64,000 nt of DNA from Aureibaculum sp. 2308TA14-22 (GCF_040538665.1 NZ_JBEWXT010000001.1:496001-560000); one strand, 5' to 3'. Counted from the first letter of the stretch, positions 7,635 to 19,178 are shown. Notes: generated by a model not told the origin, from the letters alone. Translations and numbers: made by a program.

Positions 7635-8882
7635 GTGAAAGATTTATTTGAAAGAATAATTAAAGATAAAGGCCCGTTAGGTAAATGGGCCGAACAAGCA
7701 GAAGGATATTATGTTTTTCCTAAATTAGAAGGGCCTATCTCAAACAGAATGGGCTTTAACGGAAAAAAGGTTATTACTTGGAGTATTAATGATTATTTAG
7801 GTTTAGCTAATCATCCTGAGGTTATAAAAGCAGATGCAGAAGCAGCAGCCGAACATGGTATGGCCTACCCAATGGGTGCCAGAATGATGTCAGGTCACAC
7901 TCCTTTTCACGAGCAATTAGAGCAAGAATGTGCAGATTTTGTTAATAAAGAAGCAGCATATTTGGTTAATTTTGGCTATCAAGGTATGGTTTCTGCCATA
8001 GACGCCCTAGTAACCAAGCACGACGTTATTGTTTATGATATTGATACTCATGCATGTATTATTGATGGTGTTCGTTTGCATGCGGGCAAACGCTTTGTAT
8101 ATAAGCACAATGATGTAGAAAGTTTAGAAAAAAACTTAAAAAGGGCAACTAAAATGGCAACTGAAAATGGTGGCGGAATTTTAGTAATATCTGAGGGTGT
8201 TTTTGGTATGCGGGGTGAGCAAGGTAAACTGAAAGAAATAGCAGCTCTTAAGAAAAAATACAATTTCAGATTTTTAGTGGATGATGCTCACGGATTTGGC
8301 ACCTTAGGTGAAGGTGGTAGAGGTGCAGGTGTTGAGCAAGGCGTACAAGATGATATAGATGTTTATTTTGCCACATTTGCAAAATCAATGGCAGGCATTG
8401 GTGCATTTTTTGCTGCTGATAAAGATATTATTCAATTTTTACAATATAATATGCGTTCGCAAATGTTTGCAAAATCATTGCCAATGGCAATGGTTAAAGG
8501 AGCATTAAAACGTTTAGATATGTTACGTACAATGCCAGAGCTTAAAGAAAAACTTTGGGAAAATGTAAATGCATTGCAATCAGGTCTTAAAGAGCAAGGT
8601 TTTGATATTGGTAATACAAACACATGTGTAACACCAGTATTTTTAAAAGGTGACATACCTGAAGCCATGGCTATGGTCAACGATTTAAGAGAAAATCATG
8701 GTATTTTCTGTTCTATTGTAGTGTATCCAGTTATTCCAAAAGGAATGATTTTACTTAGAATGATTCCTACAGCGGCACATACTTTAGAAGATGTAAAAGA
8801 AACCATTATTGCATTTTCTGCTATAAGAGAAAAATTAAGAGATGGTGTTTATAAAAAGATTGCCGAGGCCATGCTAGGATAG
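7635..8882 (+). CDS. SPT-like alpha-oxoamine synthase, probable cysteate fatty acyltransferase
   Basis: A 415-residue PLP enzyme of the alpha-oxoamine synthase family (serine palmitoyltransferase, KBL, BioF). Visible features are WSINDYLGLANHP near the N-terminus, GARMMSGHTPFHEQLE, the DDAHGFGTLGEGGRG loop with the PLP-ring Asp, and the Schiff-base Lys250 in FAKSMAG. The start is GTG 7635; the overlapping ATG at 7633 runs into a stop. Flavobacterial proteins of this type were assigned as cysteate-C-fatty acyltransferases, the committed step of the sulfonolipid capnine that supports gliding motility; the cysteate synthase-like gene just upstream fits. Serine palmitoyltransferase for ordinary sphingolipids is the main alternative, because substrate choice cannot be read from sequence by eye. 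Confidence 0.8.
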   Translation: MKDLFERIIKDKGPLGKWAEQAEGYYVFPKLEGPISNRMGFNGKKVITWSINDYLGLANHPEVIKADAEAAAEHGMAYPMGARMMSGHTPFHEQLEQECADFVNKEAAYLVNFGYQGMVSAIDALVTKHDVIVYDIDTHACIIDGVRLHAGKRFVYKHNDVESLEKNLKRATKMATENGGGILVISEGVFGMRGEQGKLKEIAALKKKYNFRFLVDDAHGFGTLGEGGRGAGVEQGVQDDIDVYFATFAKSMAGIGAFFAADKDIIQFLQYNMRSQMFAKSLPMAMVKGALKRLDMLRTMPELKEKLWENVNALQSGLKEQGFDIGNTNTCVTPVFLKGDIPEAMAMVNDLRENHGIFCSIVVYPVIPKGMILLRMIPTAAHTLEDVKETIIAFSAIREKLRDGVYKKIAEAMLG

Positions 8883-8900
8883 AAAATACAAATTTCAATA

Positions 8901-8942
8901 AAAAATCCCAAATTCCAATTGCTAGAGTTTGGGATTTTTTTT
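8901..8942 (+). terminator. Terminator after the SPT-like gene
   Basis: Stem aaaaatcccaaa / tttgggattttt separated by 15 bases, with a continuing T run, 20 bases after the stop codon. Confidence 0.75.
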
Positions 8943-8993
8943 GTTTATAATTTTCTAATATAATTGTATCTTAGGGATTTAAATAATCAATAA

Positions 8994-9338
8994 ATGGCAT
9001 ACGATGAACACTTAGGAGAAAGAATAAGTGCAATTATAAAATCTAAAAATGTAGCGTTTTGCAGTAAAAAAATGATGGGCGGGCTGGTTTTTATGGTCAA
9101 CGATAAAATGACTTGTGGTATTCATATCGACAAAAAATATGGAGATAGTTTGTTAATGGCAAAAATTGGAACGGAAGCTTATGAAAAAGAAATAACAAAA
9201 GAAGTTAGCTTACCTATGGATTTTACAGGCAGACCCATGAAAGGGTATATTTTTGTTACTCCTAAAGGTTTTGACTTGGAATCTGATTTAGAATATTGGA
9301 TAGATAAAGCCTTGGATTTTAATAAAACGTTGAAATAA
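8994..9338 (+). CDS. TfoX/Sxy N-terminal domain protein
   Basis: A 114-residue protein matching the stand-alone TfoX N-terminal domain: it opens with AYDEHLGERI, then KKMMGGLVFMVNDKM (the family's K-x-M-F/M-G-G core), a central GDSLLMAKIG and the C-terminal W-x-x-KALDF helix. In gammaproteobacteria TfoX regulates competence; the stand-alone domain in Bacteroidota is a small soluble protein of unknown role. The VOC gene begins 9 bases after its stop, so the two are likely co-transcribed. Confidence 0.8.
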   Translation: MAYDEHLGERISAIIKSKNVAFCSKKMMGGLVFMVNDKMTCGIHIDKKYGDSLLMAKIGTEAYEKEITKEVSLPMDFTGRPMKGYIFVTPKGFDLESDLEYWIDKALDFNKTLK

Positions 9339-9347
9339 TCACTTCAA

Positions 9348-9722
9348 ATGCAATACACCCCAAAATCAATCAGGCCGTTTATTGGTGCTATAGATTTCAC
9401 AATTTCCAGAAATTTCTATTTAGATCTTGGATTTGAAGAATTTAAAATCTCACCTAAAATGGCGTATTTTAAAATGGGCGATTTTGGGTTTTATTTACAA
9501 GATGCTTATGTAAAAGATTGGGTAGATAATACCATGCTGTTTTTGGAAGTAGAAAATTTAGAAAAGCACTTAGAAGTAATAACAAATCTAAATTTAACCA
9601 AGAAGTATCCAACTGTGCGGATATCCAATATTGCAGAAAACGATTGGGGAAATGAATTTTTTATACATGACCCATCAGGAATATTATGGCATATCGGCGA
9701 ATTTAAAATGGAAAAGCAGTAA
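9348..9722 (+). CDS. VOC (glyoxalase/bleomycin resistance-type) family protein
   Basis: A 124-residue single-chain VOC protein with paired beta-alpha-beta-beta-beta modules: SIRPFIGAIDFTISRNFYLDLGF at the start (seen around residues 7-29), DFGFYLQDAY, then DNTMLFLEVENLE and a C-terminal FFIHDPSGILWHIGEF. The usual metal Glu of glyoxalases may be the Glu in HIGEF, while the N-terminal His is not clear. It follows the TfoX-like gene by 9 bases and ends 1 base before the tsaD stop on the other strand. The ligand is unknown. Confidence 0.8.
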   Translation: MQYTPKSIRPFIGAIDFTISRNFYLDLGFEEFKISPKMAYFKMGDFGFYLQDAYVKDWVDNTMLFLEVENLEKHLEVITNLNLTKKYPTVRISNIAENDWGNEFFIHDPSGILWHIGEFKMEKQ

Positions 9723-9723
9723 A

Positions 9724-10752
9724 CTACATTTTCATTCTGGCATTCGCGGTTACATCTAAACCATCAAACTGTCCATCTAAAAATTTGTAATAGCCTACAA
9801 TACCTATCATAGCTGCATTATCCATGGTATATTCAAATTTTGGAATGTACGTAGTCCAATCATATTTATTTTCAGCTTCTTTTAGTACTTTCCGTATTTC
9901 AGAATTTGCAGAAACACCTCCAGCAATGGCAATATGTTTAATTCCAGTTTGTTTTACGGCTTTTTTTAATTTATCCATTAAAATTGAAGTAATTGTAAAT
10001 TGAATAGATGCACAAATATCATTCAGGTTTTCTTCTATAAAATTGGAATTCTCTTTTACATTTTTTTGAATAAAATATAAAATAGCCGTTTTTAATCCAC
10101 TAAAACTAAAATCTAATGGGTTTTTAGTTTTTGGTTTTGTAAAGACGTAAGCATTTGGGTTTCCTAATTGTGCATATTTATCTACCAAAGGGCCTCCTGG
10201 ATATGGCAATCCCAATATTTTAGCGGATTTGTCAAAAGCTTCACCAACGGCATCATCGAGGGTTTCACCAATAACTTCCATAGAAAAAAAATCAGTTATT
10301 TTAACTATTTGAGTATGTCCACCACTTATGGTTAAACATAAAAAAGGGAAAGGTGGTTTTTGTTGACTTTCGTCATCAATAAAATGAGCTAAAATATGTG
10401 CTCGCATATGGTTTACTCCAATCAGCGGAATATTTAAGGCCAAAGACATTGATTTGGCAAACGAACTTCCAACTAGTAATGACCCCATCAATCCTGGACC
10501 TTTAGTAAAGGCTATAGCATTTAATTGTTTTTTGTCAATTCTAGCTTTTTTAAGAGCTTGATGTACAACAGGTACAATATGTTGCTGATGTGCTCTTGAA
10601 GCCAATTCAGGAACTACACCTCCATATTGCGAATGAATTTCTTGATTTGCCACAACATTACACAACACTTTGTCGTTGTGTAAGATAGCAACCCCTGTAT
10701 CATCGCAAGATGATTCTATCGCTAAAATATATGTTGAATTATTTGTTGTCAA
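9724..10752 (-). CDS. tsaD: tRNA N6-adenosine threonylcarbamoyltransferase TsaD
   Basis: A 342-residue Kae1/TsaD protein that transfers threonylcarbamoyl from TC-AMP to A37 of ANN-decoding tRNAs with TsaB and TsaE. It shows AIESSCDDTG at 11-20, the metal-binding His115 and His119 in NHMRAHILAH, LTISGGHTQIV, GEAFDKSAKILGLPYPGGP, and the C-terminal DNAAMIG. Length is normal. It is divergent from tamB with 127 bases between start codons, an arrangement I recall as conserved in Flavobacteriia. It is a housekeeping, usually essential gene. Confidence 0.95.
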   Translation of the reverse strand: MTTNNSTYILAIESSCDDTGVAILHNDKVLCNVVANQEIHSQYGGVVPELASRAHQQHIVPVVHQALKKARIDKKQLNAIAFTKGPGLMGSLLVGSSFAKSMSLALNIPLIGVNHMRAHILAHFIDDESQQKPPFPFLCLTISGGHTQIVKITDFFSMEVIGETLDDAVGEAFDKSAKILGLPYPGGPLVDKYAQLGNPNAYVFTKPKTKNPLDFSFSGLKTAILYFIQKNVKENSNFIEENLNDICASIQFTITSILMDKLKKAVKQTGIKHIAIAGGVSANSEIRKVLKEAENKYDWTTYIPKFEYTMDNAAMIGIVGYYKFLDGQFDGLDVTANARMKM

Positions 10753-10879
10753 GTTTATCAGTAAGGCACAAAATTTGTACCTCTAATTATTGTATTTTTA
10801 ACACGGCAAATTTATAACATTTAAAACTATCAAAAGAGCAAAAAAAATAATACTAAGAATACTAATAATTTTACTGTTA

Positions 10880-13800
10880 TTGGTTGTAGTATCTGTTGCT
10901 CTATTCTCTTTACCTGCAGTTCAAACTAAAATTGCCAAAGTAGTTACAAACAATCTAAATAAGACTTACAACACTAATATTCTTGTTCAAAAAGTAGATT
11001 TATCTTATTTAGGAAACGTTAAACTTAAGGGTGTTAGCATTAACGATCACCATAACGATTCTTTAATTTATGTAAACCAACTTACAACATCAGTTTTTAG
11101 TTATAAAAATATTATAGATAACAAATTGGAGTTTGGCGAAATTGATGTTGAAGGACTCTATCTGTATATGAAAACGTACAAGGGCGAAGAAAACGATAAC
11201 CTATCTATTTTTATTGATAAGTTTGATGATGGAGATGATACACCATCAGAAACACCATTTCTATTAACCTCGTCAAAACTAAATATTGACAATGGGAATT
11301 TTTACCTTTTTGATAAAAATAAACAGGAGGAAGCTATTGTCTATTACAAAAAAATAACAGGAATTGTAGATAATTTTAAAATTGAAGGGCCGCAGGTTTA
11401 TGCAAATGTAAGAAGGGTTTCTTTAGTTGAAAACCATGGTATTGAAGTTACACAGTTAACTTCAAATTTTATTTATACCAAAACCAAAATGACATTTGAT
11501 TCTACTTATTTGGCTACACAAAATTCTAAAATAAGTGCTGATTTCACATTTAGTTATAACAGAGAAGATTTAGCAGATTTTAATAATAAAGTATTAATTA
11601 ATGCCAAAGTTAGTAAAGCTGAAGTGTCATTAATTGATTTGAATAAATTTTATAATGAGTTGGGTTTAAATGATAAGGTGAATTTTACTGCTGATTTAGA
11701 TGGAACGTTAAACGATTTTAAACTGAACAATCTTGAGTTGGAATCTAACAGGAATTCGATTATCAATGGACACTTTCATTTTAAAAATACAATTAACAAC
11801 GAAAACGGGTTTTCGATGACGGCTAATATTAATGAGCTAACTTCTAATTATGAAAATTTAAAAATAATATTGCCTAACCTTTTAGGTAAAAATTTACCGC
11901 CATCCGTTAGTAGGTTAGGTAGATTTAGTGTTACCGGACAATCTTATGTTACTACTGAATTAATGAATGCTGATGTTATTATTAGAACAGATCTTGGCAA
12001 AATTATTACCGATCTAAAAATGACAAATATAGATGATGTAAACAATGCTAGGTACGCTGGTGAAATTGAATTTGTAGATCTAGAATTCGGTAAAATTATA
12101 CAAGATAGTTTAGTTGGCAAATTATCTTTAATAGCAGACGTAAAGGGTAAAGGATTTACAATAGATAATATTAACACTACACTAAACGGTAATATTTTTA
12201 AACATCAATATAAAGGGTATACTTATAACGATATTGATATAAATGGTGTATTTAAAAATAAACACTTTAACGGAAGCTTGGTATCCAAAGACGAAAATCT
12301 GCAGATGAGTTTTACGGGATTGGCAGATTTATCCAAAAAAGTTTATGATTTTGATTTTATTGCAGATGTAACCTATTCTGATTTTAATAAATTGAACCTC
12401 TTTAAAAGAGACTCTATATCCATCCTCAAAGGGAAAATAGATATAAAATTACAAGGAAATACCTTAGATAATATGGCTGGTGAAATTAACTTTTCAGATG
12501 CTTCATATACCAATCAAAACGACGATTACTTTTTTACAGATTTTAAAATCACTTCAGAGTTCCAAGACAGTATTAGAGTTGTAACTATGAATTCTACCGA
12601 TATAATAGAAGGAAGAATAAAAGGTATATTTAAATATGATGAAATAGGAAAATTAGCAACAAATTCATTTGCGGGTGTTTATGCAAACTATACACCAGAG
12701 TTGGTTACTAAAGGCCAATTTGTAGATTTTAATTTTAAAATCTACAATAAAATTGTTGATGTATTTTTTCCTAAAGTAAAAATTGGAGCTAACTCAACTA
12801 TTAAAGGAACCATAAGTTCAGATTTGGATAAATTTGAATTGACAGTAAGATCGCCACAAATAGACGCTTACAATAACCTAATTGAAAACATTAGGTTACA
12901 AATTGATAATAAAAATCCAATCTATAATACACTATTGAGCGTTGACAAGATTAATTCTAAATATTATAATATAGCTGATGTTAATTTGGTTAACGTAACT
13001 TTAAATGACACCTTGTTTTTCAGAACCGATTTTGTTGGAGGTAAAGATCTAAAAGAAAAATTTGACTTAAGTTTTTATCATACTATTAATGAAAACAATA
13101 AATCGGTTGTTGGAATGAAAAGATCTGATATTATTTTTAAAGAAAACAACTGGGCAGTAAACCCTAATAATAACGATCAAAATAAAATAGTATTTGACAA
13201 GGCCTTAAACACCTTTGCTTTTGATAAGTTTACAATTTCTCATGAAGACCAAGTCATAGACATGGCGGGAATAATCAGCGGGAAAAATAACAAAGATCTC
13301 ACTCTAAATCTAAAAAATGTCGATCTTAACGGAATAACACCATACATTGATGGTTTTGAAATGACAGGTCTGGTGAACGGAAGAGTTAATTATAAACAAA
13401 TGAATGGCGAAACGTTTCCTTTGGCCAATGTTTCAATAAATAACTTTTATATAAATAATATAAAACAAGGCAATCTTTTTTTAACGGCACAAGGGGATAA
13501 CTCTATAGAGCAATACCAAATAGCGGCAAGATTAACAAATGACGAATATGATGTTTTTGTTGCAGATGGTGAGGTGGACTTTTCTGCAGAGCAACCAACA
13601 ATTCTTGCTAATTATAATTTTTACGAGTTTGATGTTAGTTCTTTTAGTGCTTTAGGTAAAGATGTTATAACTGATATAAGGGGTAGGGTAAAAGGTTATG
13701 GAACAGTATCGGGTTTATTAGAAAACCCCGATTTTAACGGAGAACTAACCCTAGATAATGCTGGAATAAAAATTCCATATTTAAATGTAGATTATGCACT

Positions 13801-15316
13801 TGCCAATAACTCTAAAGTAGAATTAAACAATCGTACTTTCAAATTCCTTCCAACAGAAATTACTGATACAGATAGGAATACAAAAGGGAGTTTATTTGGT
13901 AGTATTATCCATTATAAATTTAAAAAATGGTACTTAAATTTAAATATTGATACTGATAATTTACTGGTTTTAAACACCTTAGAAGATGAGGAAGTGCAAT
14001 ACTACGGAACAGCTTTTATGGATGGAAATGCCCAAATAAGAGGTTATACGGATCAGTTAACTATCAATGTGGAAGGTGCTACAATGCCTGGCACTGAATT
14101 TATTGTGCCATTAAGTGACGTTTCTACTATTGGAGATTCGGGCTTAATTAATTTTGTAACCCTAGCTGAAAATGGTGTTGATAAAAACAAACGTGAAGAA
14201 ATTATTTTTGACAAACTTAAAGGGTTGAGCTTAAACTTTGACTTAGAAGTAAGGGATAATGCCATTGCCGAAATTGTAATTGATAAAAATACTGGTAGTA
14301 TTTTAAGAGGTAGTGGTAATGGGTATATGGGTATTGAAATCAATACAAATGGTAAATTTGAAATTAATGGTGTGTATGTTATTTCTGATGGTATTTATGA
14401 ATTTAGAAATATAGTTAACAAAGACTTTATTGTTCAGCCTGGTGGCCAGGTAATTTGGAACGGTAATCCGTTTGATGCATTTTTAAATATAAAAGCCATT
14501 TATAAAACAAAAGCAAACCCTTCCATTCTACTAGATAACATAGACCAAAGATCTAATAGAAAAATAGATGTAAACTTAATTGCAAATATTACAGGTCAAT
14601 TATTAAATTCGGATATAGATTTTGATATAGAGCTACTGAACCAAAATTCGAGTATCAATTCAGAACTGGATTTTAAATTGAGTAATGAAGATGCTAAAAT
14701 GACACAGTTTTTCTCTTTGTTAATGGCTAATTCATTTATGCCATTAGATCAAGGGAATTTGAATTTTGATGGTAACGCTGCCCTAACCGGAAATCTCTCA
14801 GAAAAAATAACCAAGGTGCTTTCGGGTATTTTAAAATCAAAAGGAGATAAGTTTGAATTGGGAGTAACTTATGATATTGCCAGTAGAAACGATGTGAGAT
14901 CCTATGACCTGAGCGATCAATTAGGTGTTTCGTTTTCCAGTACTATTGCAGATAAACTTATAGTAAATGGTAAAGTTGGTGTGCCTGTGAGTACCAACAC
15001 ACAACAAAATAACATTGTAGGGGAAGTTGAAGTTGAACTTCCTTTAAACGAAGAAGGTACATTAAGAGCTAAAGCATACACCAGACAGAATGATATAGAA
15101 TATGATGTTACTGATGTAGAAGGATATACCCATGGTATTGGTTTATCTTGGCGAGTAGATTATGATAATACCAAAGAATTAATGGATAAATTGTTCCAAA
15201 GAAGTGACAAAAAGAAGCTCAAGAAAAAAGTTAAAGATAGTTTAAGAGCTGAAAAAAAGTTAATAAATTTCGGATCAAGAAAAAAAGATTCTATACCTCG
15301 TTCAGTAAAAAAGTGA
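10880..15316 (+). CDS. tamB: Translocation and assembly module protein TamB
   Basis: TamB is an inner-membrane-anchored periplasmic bridge between the membranes, linked with outer membrane biogenesis and lipid transport. From TTG 10880 the protein has 1478 residues. It has an N-terminal hydrophobic segment, then PAVQTKIAKVVTNNLN typical of AsmA-like proteins, a long repetitive beta-rich body, and the C-terminal DUF490 region (about 1050-1450, including GIYEFRNIVNKDF and DAFLNIKAIYKTKA). The real N-terminus is probably longer: the frame is open from 10802 and reads TIKRAKKIILRILIILLLLVVV, a basic stretch plus a full membrane helix, but has no ATG, GTG or TTG before 10880. The start may be non-canonical (ATA 10814, ATC 10829 or CTG 10874). 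Confidence 0.9.
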   Translation: MVVVSVALFSLPAVQTKIAKVVTNNLNKTYNTNILVQKVDLSYLGNVKLKGVSINDHHNDSLIYVNQLTTSVFSYKNIIDNKLEFGEIDVEGLYLYMKTYKGEENDNLSIFIDKFDDGDDTPSETPFLLTSSKLNIDNGNFYLFDKNKQEEAIVYYKKITGIVDNFKIEGPQVYANVRRVSLVENHGIEVTQLTSNFIYTKTKMTFDSTYLATQNSKISADFTFSYNREDLADFNNKVLINAKVSKAEVSLIDLNKFYNELGLNDKVNFTADLDGTLNDFKLNNLELESNRNSIINGHFHFKNTINNENGFSMTANINELTSNYENLKIILPNLLGKNLPPSVSRLGRFSVTGQSYVTTELMNADVIIRTDLGKIITDLKMTNIDDVNNARYAGEIEFVDLEFGKIIQDSLVGKLSLIADVKGKGFTIDNINTTLNGNIFKHQYKGYTYNDIDINGVFKNKHFNGSLVSKDENLQMSFTGLADLSKKVYDFDFIADVTYSDFNKLNLFKRDSISILKGKIDIKLQGNTLDNMAGEINFSDASYTNQNDDYFFTDFKITSEFQDSIRVVTMNSTDIIEGRIKGIFKYDEIGKLATNSFAGVYANYTPELVTKGQFVDFNFKIYNKIVDVFFPKVKIGANSTIKGTISSDLDKFELTVRSPQIDAYNNLIENIRLQIDNKNPIYNTLLSVDKINSKYYNIADVNLVNVTLNDTLFFRTDFVGGKDLKEKFDLSFYHTINENNKSVVGMKRSDIIFKENNWAVNPNNNDQNKIVFDKALNTFAFDKFTISHEDQVIDMAGIISGKNNKDLTLNLKNVDLNGITPYIDGFEMTGLVNGRVNYKQMNGETFPLANVSINNFYINNIKQGNLFLTAQGDNSIEQYQIAARLTNDEYDVFVADGEVDFSAEQPTILANYNFYEFDVSSFSALGKDVITDIRGRVKGYGTVSGLLENPDFNGELTLDNAGIKIPYLNVDYALANNSKVELNNRTFKFLPTEITDTDRNTKGSLFGSIIHYKFKKWYLNLNIDTDNLLVLNTLEDEEVQYYGTAFMDGNAQIRGYTDQLTINVEGATMPGTEFIVPLSDVSTIGDSGLINFVTLAENGVDKNKREEIIFDKLKGLSLNFDLEVRDNAIAEIVIDKNTGSILRGSGNGYMGIEINTNGKFEINGVYVISDGIYEFRNIVNKDFIVQPGGQVIWNGNPFDAFLNIKAIYKTKANPSILLDNIDQRSNRKIDVNLIANITGQLLNSDIDFDIELLNQNSSINSELDFKLSNEDAKMTQFFSLLMANSFMPLDQGNLNFDGNAALTGNLSEKITKVLSGILKSKGDKFELGVTYDIASRNDVRSYDLSDQLGVSFSSTIADKLIVNGKVGVPVSTNTQQNNIVGEVEVELPLNEEGTLRAKAYTRQNDIEYDVTDVEGYTHGIGLSWRVDYDNTKELMDKLFQRSDKKKLKKKVKDSLRAEKKLINFGSRKKDSIPRSVKK

Positions 15317-15451
15317 TAAAATAAGTTACTTTTAATTTTACGTTTTTTTACACTTCATTTATACGATAACGATTTCGTACAAAAATTCTAAAAAGAACAG
15401 AAATTACCTTTATTATTCTTAATTTTACGCTGCTTTAAATAAGTGCAATCT

Positions 15452-17445
<1,994 letters not shown>

Positions 17446-17470
17446 CTTGCATAAAACACATAAGAATACT

Positions 17471-17499
17471 AAAAATCCTGTTTCGGCAGGATTTTTTTT
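17471..17499 (+). terminator. Terminator of the pfkA-gapA operon
   Basis: Stem aaatcctg / caggattt with a 6-base loop tttcgg followed by eight T residues. Confidence 0.9.
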
Positions 17500-17580
17500 G
17501 CCTTAAATTGTAATTTAGCATCGAGTTTTAATAGTTCAGAGCTAAAGTCAAATAACAAGCAACTAATTAACTAATACAAC

Positions 17581-18195
17581 TTGGAAATAATTCTCTCTTT
17601 TATAGCAGCGACTGCATTATTAGCAATTTCTCCAGGCCCAGATAATATCTATGTATTAATACAAAGTATTACCAATGGTGTAAAATATGGACTGGCGACT
17701 GTTTTTGGTTTAATATCAGGATGTATTGTTCATACTACTTTAGTCGCTTTTGGAGTGTCGGTCATTATTAAAGAGAATGAAAATTTATTTTTGGCTTTAA
17801 AGATTTTTGGAGCAAGTTATTTAGTATTCTTAGCCTATAAAGTGTATAAGAGTTCTTCACAAATTGAGTTGACTTCCGACAATAAACCTCAGAAAAGTAC
17901 AAGTCAATTATTTAAACAAGGATTTATAATGAATGTGCTAAACCCTAAGGTTTCAATCTTCTTTTTGGCATTTTTTCCAGCATTTTTATTTAGTGAAACT
18001 TTAAGTACAGTATCTCAATTTTTTATTTTGGGTTTTGTTTTTATGGCAGTTTCCCTAATTATTTTTTCTTTGTTTGCGATATTAGCTGGTAAAATTTCAG
18101 ATTATTTACGGCAAAATAAAAAAATAGGTAGATTTTTAAAATGGCTCCAAATATTGGTTTTTGTGGGAATTGCAATTTTTATTTTATTTTCTTAA
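17581..18195 (+). CDS. LysE/RhtB family amino acid exporter
   Basis: A 204-residue inner membrane protein with about six hydrophobic segments. The N-terminus TALLAISPGPDNIYVLIQS carries the SPGPD signature of LysE/RhtB exporters, followed by NGVKYGLATVFGL and, at about 118-128, NVLNPKVSIFF, the second family motif (LNPKxxLFF). These carriers export amino acids or similar small molecules; the substrate is unknown. The start codon is TTG 17581, giving SPGPD its usual position. The HMG-CoA lyase promoter lies over its last codons. Confidence 0.85.
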   Translation: MEIILSFIAATALLAISPGPDNIYVLIQSITNGVKYGLATVFGLISGCIVHTTLVAFGVSVIIKENENLFLALKIFGASYLVFLAYKVYKSSSQIELTSDNKPQKSTSQLFKQGFIMNVLNPKVSIFFLAFFPAFLFSETLSTVSQFFILGFVFMAVSLIIFSLFAILAGKISDYLRQNKKIGRFLKWLQILVFVGIAIFILFS

Positions 18196-18221
18196 TAAAG
18201 TTATTTCAAGTCGTATCTTTG
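18192..18221 (+). promoter_or_regulatory. Promoter of HMG-CoA lyase, giving a near-leaderless mRNA
   Basis: TTA at 18192-18194, a 19-base spacer and TATCTTTG at 18214-18221, an excellent -7 element. The ATG is only 5 bases further on (18227), so the transcript would start at or next to the start codon. Confidence 0.55.
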
Positions 18222-18226
18222 ATATA

Positions 18227-19081
18227 ATGAGCCAACCAAAAATAATAGAATGTCCTAGAGACGCTATGCAAGGTATTAAACCGTTTATAGAGACGGATAC
18301 CAAGGCAACTTATATCAATCAACTACTAAAAGTTGGCTTTGATACTGTTGATTTTGGCAGTTTTGTTTCGCCGAAAGCTATTCCGCAAATGCGTGATACG
18401 GCTGAGGTACTTTCCAAATTGGAACTAAGTAAAACCAAAAGTAAGTTGTTAGCCATCGTGGCCAATGTAAGAGGAGCAAATGACGCTTCTCAATTTGAAG
18501 AAATTGATTATTTAGGTTATCCATTTTCCATTTCTGAAAATTTTCAAATGCGGAATACAGGTAAAACTATAGCTGAATCAGTTTTGATTTTAGAAGAAAT
18601 TTTAAGCATTGCACATAAAACCAATAAAGAAGTGGTGGCTTATCTATCAATGGGATTTGGAAATCCTTACGGAGACCCGTGGAATGTTGATATTGTGGCA
18701 GATTGGACTCAAAAAATGGCGAAAATGGGCGTCAAAATAATTTCCTTGTCGGATACAATTGGTAGTTCTACGCCAGATATTATTGAGTATTTATTTTCGA
18801 ATTTAATACCGATATATCCCAAAATAGAATTTGGAGCTCATCTGCATACCACTCCTACAACTTGGAAAGAAAAAGTGCATGCGGCTTATATTTCAGGATG
18901 TAACCGATTTGATAGTGCCATCAAAGGTTATGGTGGTTGCCCTATGGCAAAAGATGAATTGACCGGTAATATGCCAACCGAAAAATTAGTATCTTATTTT
19001 AAAGGACAAAATGTTGATTTGGGTTTGAACAATAACGAATTTAAAGCGGCTTACAACCGATCTGGAAAAGTATTTTTATAA
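18227..19081 (+). CDS. Hydroxymethylglutaryl-CoA lyase
   Basis: A 284-residue DRE-TIM metallolyase that splits HMG-CoA into acetoacetate and acetyl-CoA at the end of leucine breakdown. The active-site CPRDAMQG (Arg11-Asp12) replaces the usual GPRDGLQ; the metal-binding GAHLHTT has His205 and His207; the flexible loop with catalytic Cys238 is GGCPMAKDELTGN. I start at ATG 18227 (MSQPKIIECP); the longer frame from 18161 overlaps lysE and the promoter. No other leucine-degradation genes are adjacent. Confidence 0.88.
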   Translation: MSQPKIIECPRDAMQGIKPFIETDTKATYINQLLKVGFDTVDFGSFVSPKAIPQMRDTAEVLSKLELSKTKSKLLAIVANVRGANDASQFEEIDYLGYPFSISENFQMRNTGKTIAESVLILEEILSIAHKTNKEVVAYLSMGFGNPYGDPWNVDIVADWTQKMAKMGVKIISLSDTIGSSTPDIIEYLFSNLIPIYPKIEFGAHLHTTPTTWKEKVHAAYISGCNRFDSAIKGYGGCPMAKDELTGNMPTEKLVSYFKGQNVDLGLNNNEFKAAYNRSGKVFL

Positions 19082-19178
19082 CTACTATGTCCTAATTATT
19101 TTTCGAACTAAAGGTGTTATTGTCTAAATGGCCTATCTAAAAAAACATAGAAAATCAAGGAAGCAGTATTGGGCATGC

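Noticed and set aside
18161-18226. Upstream extension of HMG-CoA lyase
   Set aside because: It overlaps lysE and the TATCTTTG promoter; the conserved protein starts at ATG 18227.
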